Part shown: piece after piece, positions 1 through 4,794 of the stretch
Position numbering within the stretch: the stretch's first letter is position 1
Layout: each line of letters opens with the position of its first letter
The notes under the pieces: generated by a model
Seen by the model: only the letters and a program-made list of their open reading frames with translations
Database searches by the model: none
What the model was told of the DNA's origin: nothing
Translations under genes and position numbers: made by a program
Source: Hyphomicrobiales bacterium
Lineage (GTDB): Bacteria > Pseudomonadota > Alphaproteobacteria > Rhizobiales > S144-23
NCBI GenBank assembly: GCA_015494375.1
Contig: WGBL01000098.1
Span: forward strand, 1-7,576
Length of the DNA stretch: 7,576 nt
Direction: 5' to 3'

Positions 1-161
1 ATATCGAATAATCGAATTAGCCGAAAGCAGCTGGGAACGGCCGAGCGCAGCCGGAAATGGTCGAGACTGCCCACCGATCACCGTGAATGGACGGAAAATG
101 GCAGAAGAAGCTCCTCCAAAGCCGAGGATGGTCGAACCGAGCCGGGAATAGCTGAGCCCCT
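1..161. other. Non-coding region upstream of gmk with degenerate short repeats
   Basis: No credible gene is visible here. In many alphaproteobacteria a yicC-family gene lies directly before gmk, but no end of such a gene can be read in this stretch. The segment has a heptamer ATCGAAT at 3-9 and 11-17, and a 19-base unit at 27-45 and 47-65 (period 20) that matches at 15 of 19 positions, all four differences being transitions. A related pair of about 16 bases follows near 121-156. No -35/-10 pair stands out, so the gmk promoter is either here unrecognised or further left. Confidence 0.5.
27..66. repeat. 20-bp imperfect tandem repeat, two copies
   Basis: Copies at 27-45 and 47-65 share 15 of 19 bases. 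The four mismatches are T/C, G/A, C/T and C/T, so only transitions separate the copies. This suggests an old local duplication that has since decayed. Confidence 0.55.
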
Positions 162-869
162 ATGGACGAGAAGGACAAAAGAAAAGAGCAGGAGAAGCCG
201 CTCGCGGCCGCGGTGGGCACCGAAACGCAGTCGGCAACGTTCCCCGTCAGACGCCGGGGGCTCATGCTGGTGCTCTCCTCGCCATCGGGGGCCGGCAAGA
301 CCACGCTAGCCAAGGCGCTCATTGCGCGCGATGGCGAGATCGCGCTTTCGGTCTCGCTGACGACAAGGGCGCCCCGTCCGGGTGAGGTGGACGGCAAGGA
401 CTACTGGTTTGTAAGCCGCGAGAGCTTCGAGCGGCAACGCCAGGAAGGCGCGCTTCTCGAGTGGGCCGAGGTGTTCGGCAATCTCTATGGCACACCGCGC
501 GGCCCCGTCGAGGCGCGGCTTTCAGCGGGCCGCGACGTGTTGTTCGACGTCGATTGGCAGGGCGCGCGCCAGCTTCGCCATGAGGCCGGCGGCGATGTTG
601 TTTCCGTTTTCATCTTGCCGCCGAGCGCTGCAGCCCTCCGCGAGCGGCTTATCGGCCGCGGCCAGGACGGGCCCGATGTCATTGCGCAGCGCATGGCGCG
701 GGCCGGCGAGGAGATATCCCATTGGGGGGAATATGACTATGTGATCGTCAATGCCGAGATCGAGCCGAGTGTATGGGCGCTCGAAGCCATCCTTGCGGCC
801 GAGCGGCGCCGGCGCAGTCGCCAGATCGGTCTCGAGAGCTTTGTTGAGCGGCTCCGTGGCGGCCTCTGA
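162..869 (+). CDS. gmk: Guanylate kinase
   Basis: Cytoplasmic guanylate kinase, which phosphorylates GMP to GDP with ATP in purine nucleotide synthesis and salvage. The 235-residue product has the P-loop SSPSGAGKTT at residues 39-48. The guanylate kinase signature lies at 67-84 (TTR, then R72, E75, G78, Y81, F83). GMP-side residues are in EWAEVFGNLYGTP (100-112), followed by DVDWQGARQ (129-137), the lid arginines around 177-180 and YDYVIVN at 191-197. Most family members have about 205-220 residues. The extra length is a charged N-terminal stretch of about 30 residues before RRGLM. The ATG at 162 has no clear Shine-Dalgarno, and a GTG at 213 (residue 18) or another internal start is possible, so the exact start is uncertain while the identity is not. 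The gene is followed by a 197-base spacer, so it may be transcribed alone. Confidence 0.96.
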   Translation: MDEKDKRKEQEKPLAAAVGTETQSATFPVRRRGLMLVLSSPSGAGKTTLAKALIARDGEIALSVSLTTRAPRPGEVDGKDYWFVSRESFERQRQEGALLEWAEVFGNLYGTPRGPVEARLSAGRDVLFDVDWQGARQLRHEAGGDVVSVFILPPSAAALRERLIGRGQDGPDVIAQRMARAGEEISHWGEYDYVIVNAEIEPSVWALEAILAAERRRRSRQIGLESFVERLRGGL

Positions 870-971
870 TTTGCCCGAATTCGCACCGATCGAGAGCCTG
901 GTCGTTCCAAACAAGGCGTTCGACGGCTGGCAAGGCAACTTGTGCTGCGGGTAATTTGTCCAGGAGACAAC

Positions 972-1103
972 ATGTGCGGGATTCCAGGCTCTTGCGCGCG
1001 CTCTTGGGAGATCCGGGCAGACACGAGGCAGAACCGGACAGACAAAACGACAAAGGACCGAGAACAATGCTGCTGCTGCGCATCATCGGCGGATGGTTTC
1101 TGA
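972..1103 (+). CDS. Possible 43-codon upstream ORF (leader peptide candidate)
   Basis: A short frame begins at ATG 972 just after AGGAGA (962-967), which is a good Shine-Dalgarno at 4 bases spacing. It starts MCGIPGSCARSWEI, runs through the start of the next gene and stops at TGA 1101-1103, inside codon 12 of that gene. Near its end it reads four cysteine codons in a row. These arise because the CTG-CTG-CTG leucine codons of the membrane protein are read in another frame. The peptide matches no family I recognise. It may be a chance frame with a lucky ribosome site. If translated, it would couple translation to, or interfere with, the start at 1067. Confidence 0.2.
   Translation: MCGIPGSCARSWEIRADTRQNRTDKTTKDREQCCCCASSADGF
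1052..1057 (+). promoter_or_regulatory. Ribosome binding site fixing the start at 1067
   Basis: AAAGGA lies 9 bases before ATG 1067. It is the best ribosome site in the frame and supports the short 104-residue form over the TTG start at 956. Confidence 0.6.
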
Positions 1104-1381
1104 TCGTCGCCGTCGTCGCCCTGGTCTATGATGGCACCAAGACCCTTGGTGGTGATGGCGGGATCGTCATGACCCCACTCGGCCAGCACTGGTTCAACCT
1201 CCATGCCCCGAGCCTCAATCTGAGTCAGGCGATTATCGAGCGCTATGTCGCCCCGTGGCTTTGGGATCCGGTGATTCTCAGTGTGCTCGAGGCGCCGACA
1301 TGGCTTGTCTTCTCGATCCTGGGGCTCATTTTCCTCTATCTCGGCCGGCGCCGGAAAAAGATCGACCTTTACGCCAATTAG
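1067..1381 (+). CDS. Small two-helix inner-membrane protein of unknown function
   Basis: I do not assign a function. The start is placed at ATG 1067 because AAAGGA (1052-1057) sits 9 bases upstream and because the frame before it, back to a TTG at 956, reads as charged non-membrane sequence unlike the rest. The 104-residue product has a hydrophobic helix at about 5-21, a short loop region with TPLGQHW (36-42), the segment SLNLSQAIIERY (49-60) and LWDPV (65-69), a second helix at about 77-92, and a basic tail GRRRKKIDLYAN. By the positive-inside rule the tail should be cytoplasmic, and with two helices the N-terminus as well. From memory, small proteins with a similar TPLG...W / LN..QA / LWDP pattern occur in Rhizobiales genomes, but I could not check this. 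It is convergent with the next gene. Confidence 0.82.
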   Translation: MLLLRIIGGWFLIVAVVALVYDGTKTLGGDGGIVMTPLGQHWFNLHAPSLNLSQAIIERYVAPWLWDPVILSVLEAPTWLVFSILGLIFLYLGRRRKKIDLYAN

Positions 1382-1470
1382 CCAAAACATGCACTAATAG
1401 CTGGGCCGCGCAAACGGCTTGAAGGCTTGAAGACGTCCTTGCACTGTGCCGCATCCTGTCGCCGTCCATT

Positions 1471-1570
1471 CGTGACCCAGTCGCGGCCCTGCCGCCTTCG
1501 CTGCGCGGCCCTGCCGCCCTCCCTGTGCGGCCCTGTCGCAGTTGGATCGTAACCCAGGCGCGGCCCTGCC
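1471..1570. repeat. 22-bp tandem repeats in the convergent spacer
   Basis: Units begin at 1483, 1505 and 1527 (period 22). The first two share 19 of 22 bases, including an identical 14-base core GCGGCCCTGCCGCC. A partial copy of the core returns at 1560-1570. The longer segment 1471-1493 recurs at 1548-1570 with 21 of 23 bases the same, an offset of 77 (3.5 periods). The array fills the space between the two convergent gene ends. No hairpin followed by a T-run is seen, so it does not look like a standard intrinsic terminator. Confidence 0.75.
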
Positions 1571-1571
1571 C

Positions 1572-2000
1572 TTAGGTCTCATCGTCTTCCTTGGTGGGGA
1601 TCGGCCCGCCCACGATCACCGTGACATCGGCATCGCCCTCATCATCGGTCTCGACAAGGACATCCGCGTCATCGCCCGCGTCGATGTCCTCATCGGCGAC
1701 GGCCGCGAGTTCGATAAGCTCATCGGCCTCCTCCGCTTCGGCCACCACGGGATCATCGGGCAAGCTTTTCTCGAACGCCGGCTCCGCCACCGGCGGCGGC
1801 GCAGCAGCGGCAGCGGTTTGCGCGACGGCCTCGTTGGCACCTTCCGCAGCCGCGGCAGCGGCCTCGGGCGGGGTGGCGGCCTCGAGCACATAGGGCTCCT
1901 GGCACATCGGACAAACGATCTCCTCACGATTGAGGTCGTAAAAGCGCGCGCCGCACGCCTGACAGGTTCGCTTGGTTCCTCGTTCAGCCTTCTTCGTCAT
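1572..2000 (-). CDS. FYDLN-type zinc-ribbon / acidic-tail protein (TIGR02300-like)
   Basis: This is a 142-residue protein of the alphaproteobacterial FYDLN acid-domain family, whose role is not known. The N-terminal 40 residues carry two CxxC pairs (C13/C16 and C30/C33) around the diagnostic ARFYDLNREEIVCP, most simply read as a zinc ribbon. A low-complexity Ala/Glu/Pro linker follows at about 42-75. The last third is strongly acidic with many Asp and Glu, ending IPTKEDDET. The start is set at ATG 2000 (MTKKAERGTK) because GAGGAG (complement of 2013-2018) lies 12 bases upstream and the family usually begins with this short basic lead. A longer frame from 2051 is possible but less likely. The gene is divergent from aroA, a neighbour it often has in Rhizobiales. 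A zinc ribbon with an acidic tail would suit a nucleic-acid or protein-binding accessory role, but that is inference. Confidence 0.88.
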   Translation of the reverse strand: MTKKAERGTKRTCQACGARFYDLNREEIVCPMCQEPYVLEAATPPEAAAAAAEGANEAVAQTAAAAAPPPVAEPAFEKSLPDDPVVAEAEEADELIELAAVADEDIDAGDDADVLVETDDEGDADVTVIVGGPIPTKEDDET

Positions 2001-2347
2001 GACACTACGACACTCCTCGCCAATCCCGGGGCCCGGGGCATGCGCGGCCAATCGACTGTCGGCGACGGTACTAGAGACGGTACCAGATTCTCAGGGGCTC
2101 GATCGACGCCGCTTCGCAACAGATCGACAAAAAAGAAAGACGCTTCGGTCGCACCGCTCCCGAGCGGCATACTGCGGCCCCCATTGCCATGGCCGCCCTT
2201 TGCTGTCAAAAGCAATTGCCGACACTTGCCACCGCGGCGTCTGCCACCGCGTCGTCCGCAGGGTGCTCGCTGGAGCAGGCACACATGAGTTCGCTGGAGC
2301 AGGCACACATACGCACGCCGCAACCGGCCGCAACACCCGTCTGAGCT
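2001..2347. other. Divergent spacer between the FYDLN gene and aroA
   Basis: The 347 bases hold no gene I can support. A tRNA was looked for, since this is a usual tRNA-like spacer position in relatives, but no T-loop or acceptor pairing was seen. On the minus strand a perfect TTGACA (2209-2204) could be a -35 element for the FYDLN gene, but the base region 16-18 positions further (CAATGG) is a poor -10. The minus strand also has a T-rich tract at 2142-2127. No -10 element or Shine-Dalgarno was found for aroA. Direct repeats occupy the aroA-proximal half: TGCCACCGCG at 2227-2236 and 2242-2251, and the pair at 2267-2310. Confidence 0.5.
2267..2310. repeat. Perfect 20-bp direct repeat, period 24
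   Basis: The 20 bases at 2267-2286 (TCGCTGGAGCAGGCACACAT) are repeated without change at 2291-2310, with 4 bases between. The second copy ends 37 bases before the aroA start codon. Perfect identity implies a recent duplication or selection on both copies. Paired sites of this spacing on the aroA side could be an operator, though nothing else supports that. Confidence 0.85.
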
Positions 2348-3718
2348 ATGCCCCAACCCTATCAAGCGAGACAGAGCGGCCCGCTCAGGGGCGACGTCCG
2401 GGTGCCGGGCGACAAGTCGATTTCCCATCGCGCACTCCTTTTCGGTGCGCTTGCAAGCGGCGAGACGCTCATCCATGGGCTTCTCAGGTCGGCCGACGTT
2501 CTGGCCGGGGCGGCGGCGCTCGAAGCGATGGGGGGCGCCGTCAGCAGGAGCGAGGATGAGAGCGCGCCCTGGCGCATCCGCGGGCGCGGCACGGGTGGGC
2601 TTGTGGCGCCCGAGGGGCCGCTCGATCTCGGCAATTCGGGTACCGCCGTGCGCCTCTTGATGGGGGCAATCGCGGGCCACGACATGACCGCTACACTCAC
2701 GGGCGATGCTTCACTCAGCCGCCGCCCCATGGGCCGCATACTCGCCCCGCTCGCCCACATGGGGCTCGAGGTCATCGGCCAGGAGCCCGAAAAGGCGCGC
2801 CTTCCCGTGACGGTGCGGGGCAGCAGCGATCTCGTGCCAATATGTTATGAGCTGCCGGTGCCCTCGGCGCAAATCAAGTCGGCCGTACTGCTCGCGGGGC
2901 TTCATGCTGCGGGCGAGACCACAGTCATCGAGCGCACGCCGTCGCGCGACCACAGCGAGCGCATGCTCGCCCATTTCGGCGCTGCGCTCGAGGTGAGCGA
3001 ACTTGCCGGAGCCGGCGGAGAAGGCGAGGGGGGGCGCGCCATTACGGTTTGCGGCCACGCCGAGCTTGTGGGCCGCGAGGTGAGGGTTCCGGGCGATCCC
3101 AGCTCCGCCGCCTTCCCCGTTGCCGCGGCTCTCATTGTGCCGGGCTCTGAGGTCGTCGTTCGTGGTGTGCTCGCCAACCCCACTCGCTTTGGCTTCTACG
3201 AGACGCTTCTCGAAATGGGCGCCGACCTCAAGATCGAAAGCAAAAGGACCATCGCCGGCGAGCCCATTGCCGATATCACCGCCCGCTCGGGCCCCTTGCG
3301 CGGCGTGCGGGTGCCGGCCGAGCGCGCGCCCAGCATGATCGACGAATACCCGATCCTTGCCGTTCTCGCTGCCTTCGCCGAGGGCGAGACGCGCATGGAG
3401 GGGCTCGCGGAGCTGCGCGTCAAGGAGTGCGACCGCCTGGCGGTCACGGCAGAGGGGCTCAACGCGGCCGGGGTTGAGGCCGGCATTGAGGGCGATACGC
3501 TTATCGTCAGGGGGCGGGGGCCCAACCGTGTGCCCGGCGGCGCGCGAATTGCCACCGAGCTCGATCACCGGATCGCCATGGCATTCCTGACCCTGGGACT
3601 TGCCAGCCGCGCCCCCATCGTCGTCGACGACATCGGGATGATCGCAACAAGCTTTCCCAACTTCCTTGAGCTCATGGGCGGCCTTGGCGCCGAGCTCACG
3701 CCCCTTGAGGGCGACTGA
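2348..3718 (+). CDS. aroA: 3-phosphoshikimate 1-carboxyvinyltransferase (EPSP synthase), class II type
   Basis: Joins shikimate-3-phosphate and phosphoenolpyruvate to make EPSP, the sixth step of the shikimate pathway, in the cytoplasm. The 456 residues fit the family. Visible motifs: GDKSISHR (21-28, with K23 and R28), LDLGNSGTAVR (92-102), RRPMGR (125-130), SAQIK (173-177), RDHSER (200-205), GDPSSAAFP (249-257), NPTR (277-280), DEYP with the catalytic-type D332, LRVKECDR with E360 and R363, and DHRIAM (406-411). The four patterns used to define class II enzymes (GDKx, SAQxK, RxHxE, NxTR) are all present. Gly98 occupies the place of Ala100 in the tolerant CP4 enzyme, and Leu103 replaces the class I proline as in other class II proteins. 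ATG 2348 has no Shine-Dalgarno, but GPLRGDVRVPGDK begins at residue 11, so little room for another start exists. It heads the aroA-cmk-rpsA series. Confidence 0.97.
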   Translation: MPQPYQARQSGPLRGDVRVPGDKSISHRALLFGALASGETLIHGLLRSADVLAGAAALEAMGGAVSRSEDESAPWRIRGRGTGGLVAPEGPLDLGNSGTAVRLLMGAIAGHDMTATLTGDASLSRRPMGRILAPLAHMGLEVIGQEPEKARLPVTVRGSSDLVPICYELPVPSAQIKSAVLLAGLHAAGETTVIERTPSRDHSERMLAHFGAALEVSELAGAGGEGEGGRAITVCGHAELVGREVRVPGDPSSAAFPVAAALIVPGSEVVVRGVLANPTRFGFYETLLEMGADLKIESKRTIAGEPIADITARSGPLRGVRVPAERAPSMIDEYPILAVLAAFAEGETRMEGLAELRVKECDRLAVTAEGLNAAGVEAGIEGDTLIVRGRGPNRVPGGARIATELDHRIAMAFLTLGLASRAPIVVDDIGMIATSFPNFLELMGGLGAELTPLEGD

Positions 3719-3722
3719 GGGC

Positions 3723-3814
3723 AAAGCGATGGCCGATAGAGCGGCGATAGGGCGAGAGTCGGCCGATAGAGCGAGGGGCGATCGAGCGAGGGGCGATTGA
3801 GCGAGGGCGATCGT
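3723..3814. repeat. 15-bp imperfect tandem repeats between aroA and cmk
   Basis: Adjacent units lie at 3771-3785 and 3786-3800 (one C/T change), with a third at 3801-3814 that has lost one G. Upstream, GGCCGATAGAGCG occurs at 3731-3743 and again at 3761-3773, an offset of 30, which is twice the unit. GCGAT/GATAG fragments fill the rest. The array begins only a few bases after the aroA stop and ends about 40 bases before the cmk start. Confidence 0.8.
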
Positions 3815-3842
3815 GCGTGAGCCTGTCGACCTGTAGAGAAGC

Positions 3843-3848
3843 AAGGAG
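3843..3848 (+). promoter_or_regulatory. Ribosome binding site that decides the cmk start
   Basis: AAGGAG ends 7 bases before GTG 3856. It lies inside the longer frame that opens at GTG 3817, which argues that 3856 is the true start. Confidence 0.75.
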
Positions 3849-3855
3849 CATTGAG

Positions 3856-4482
3856 GTGATCATTGCCATCGACGGCCCGGCCGCCTCGGGCAAAGGCACA
3901 CTTGCCCGCCGGATCGCCGCCCACTACGGGCTCGGCTATCTCGACACCGGCACACTCTATCGCGCGGTCGCCCGCGATCTCCTGGCCGCCGGGCATGATA
4001 TTCGAGACGAGGCGGCTGCCATCGCAGCGGCGCGCAATCTCGATCCCGCCAGTCTCGACGATCCCTTCTTGCGCGATCGCGGTGTCGGCGAGGCGGCATC
4101 GGTGGTGGCCGGCTTTGCCGGGGTGCGCGAGGCCCTGCTCGCGCTCCAGCGTCGTTTTGCCAAACGCCCCGGCGGCGCCGTGCTCGATGGCCGCGACATC
4201 GCAACCGTCGTCTGTCCCGAGGCCGATATCAAGCTGTTTGTCACCGCCAGCCTCGAGGAGCGCGCCCGCCGCCGCTACCATGAGCTGCGTGCCAAAGGGT
4301 TCGAGGTCACGCGCGAGCAGGTGCGCGACGAAATCGCCGAGCGCGACCGCCGCGATCGCGAGCGCGACACTGCGCCACTCAAAATGGCCGAAGACGCCCG
4401 CTTGCTCGACACAACGGATTTGGATATAGACACCGCATTCAAAGCCGCCATCGCGTTGATCGACGAGATGATCGGCCGCTGA
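3856..4482 (+). CDS. cmk: Cytidylate kinase
   Basis: Transfers phosphate from ATP to CMP or dCMP, giving CDP/dCDP for RNA, DNA and lipid precursors, in the cytoplasm. With the GTG start at 3856 the product has 208 residues, within the family's usual 205-230. The P-loop GPAASGKGT lies at residues 7-15, right at the N-terminus as is normal for this enzyme. Other features are LDTGTLYRAVA (29-39), DGRDI (111-115) and the lid/arginine region around RDRRDRERDTAPLK (163-176). The start is chosen because of AAGGAG at 3843-3848 and because the first residues (MIIAIDGPAA) then match the family pattern. A GTG at 3817 would add 13 residues without its own good ribosome site. It lies between aroA and rpsA, an arrangement shared with many Proteobacteria, and is probably co-transcribed with aroA. 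Confidence 0.96.
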   Translation: MIIAIDGPAASGKGTLARRIAAHYGLGYLDTGTLYRAVARDLLAAGHDIRDEAAAIAAARNLDPASLDDPFLRDRGVGEAASVVAGFAGVREALLALQRRFAKRPGGAVLDGRDIATVVCPEADIKLFVTASLEERARRRYHELRAKGFEVTREQVRDEIAERDRRDRERDTAPLKMAEDARLLDTTDLDIDTAFKAAIALIDEMIGR

Positions 4483-4628
4483 GGGTGCGCTCCCGGTGGC
4501 AAGGACCACGAGCGAGCGCGCCCCTTTTGCGCTTGTTGTGCACGCGCCCGACACGTGCGATGGTGCTGTGATCGCGGGCGGCCCCGTGGAGCAACTCGGC
4601 CCCCAACCCCGGTGCCACGCGCAGCCCG

Positions 4629-4754
4629 GCAGCAACCGCAACCCGGTGCCAAGCGCAACCCGGCGCAAACCGCAACCAACAGGGCGCCCACCACAACGGA
4701 CGGCTGATGCACAGTTGACCTTGGAGGTGACCTTGGAGGGCGCCAACCGCAACC
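4629..4754. repeat. CGCAACC-type repeats and a 12-bp tandem duplication before rpsA
   Basis: CGCAACCCGG occurs at 4637-4646 and 4654-4663 (period 17). CCGCAACC occurs at 4636-4643, 4670-4677 and 4747-4754. TGACCTTGGAGG is perfectly duplicated head to tail at 4716-4739. These are unlike the repeats of the other spacers. Confidence 0.75.
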
Positions 4755-4783
4755 GACAACCAGCCAAGATGCGAAAACGCAAA

Positions 4784-4789
4784 AAGGAG
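4784..4789 (+). promoter_or_regulatory. Ribosome binding site of rpsA
   Basis: AAGGAG, preceded by A residues, lies 5 bases before ATG 4795. This is a strong site, as expected for an abundant ribosomal protein. Confidence 0.75.
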
Positions 4790-4794
4790 TTTGA

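Larger units (their letters stand above)
4483..4794. other. 312-base spacer / rpsA leader region
   Basis: No firm gene lies here. The stretch has interspersed CGCAACC-type repeats and a 12-base tandem duplication (listed separately). A frame of 100 codons (4496-4798) stays open across the whole spacer, but its product is low-complexity and unlike any family. Weak hairpins can be drawn (for example AGCGC 4515-4519 with GCGCT 4529-4533), none with a T-run. Such a long space before rpsA leaves room for a promoter and a regulatory leader. S1 is autoregulated in E. coli, but I cannot recognise a known leader structure here. Confidence 0.45.

Noticed and set aside
291..305. First glycine of the Gmk P-loop replaced by serine (SSPSGAGKTT)
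   Set aside because: E. coli Gmk also lacks this glycine (SAPSGAGKS), so it is ordinary for the family.
737..1390. Long minus-strand frames over the gmk end and the membrane-protein gene
   Set aside because: Antisense shadows covering both coding and spacer DNA with low-complexity Arg-rich product.
2127..2209. TTGACA (minus strand) and a T-rich tract as a promoter or terminator set
   Set aside because: The matching -10 position is poor, and the nearby hairpin (2154-2167) is over 10 bases from the T-rich tract, so neither a promoter nor an intrinsic terminator is supported.
1542..2288. 248-codon plus-strand frame opposite the FYDLN-type gene
   Set aside because: The minus-strand protein has two CxxC pairs and the FYDLN motif, which cannot be chance. 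The plus-strand product is its complement and runs through the spacer repeats.
2001..2347. tRNA gene in the divergent spacer
   Set aside because: Looked for because tRNA genes occur near this locus in relatives, but no T-loop sequence, anticodon stem or acceptor pairing was found.
1972..2559. 195-codon plus-strand frame crossing the aroA upstream spacer and its start
   Set aside because: It overlaps the start of the well-supported aroA by about 210 bases, and its GAGTH peptide repeats are just the 20-bp DNA repeat translated.
2654..2656. Leu103 in AroA where class I enzymes have the proline linked to glyphosate resistance when mutated
   Set aside because: Class II enzymes such as CP4 normally have leucine here, so it is not an acquired resistance change.
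2711..3844. 377-codon minus-strand frame opposite aroA
   Set aside because: Shadow of aroA in GC-rich DNA; no recognisable domain and no ribosome site that stands out.
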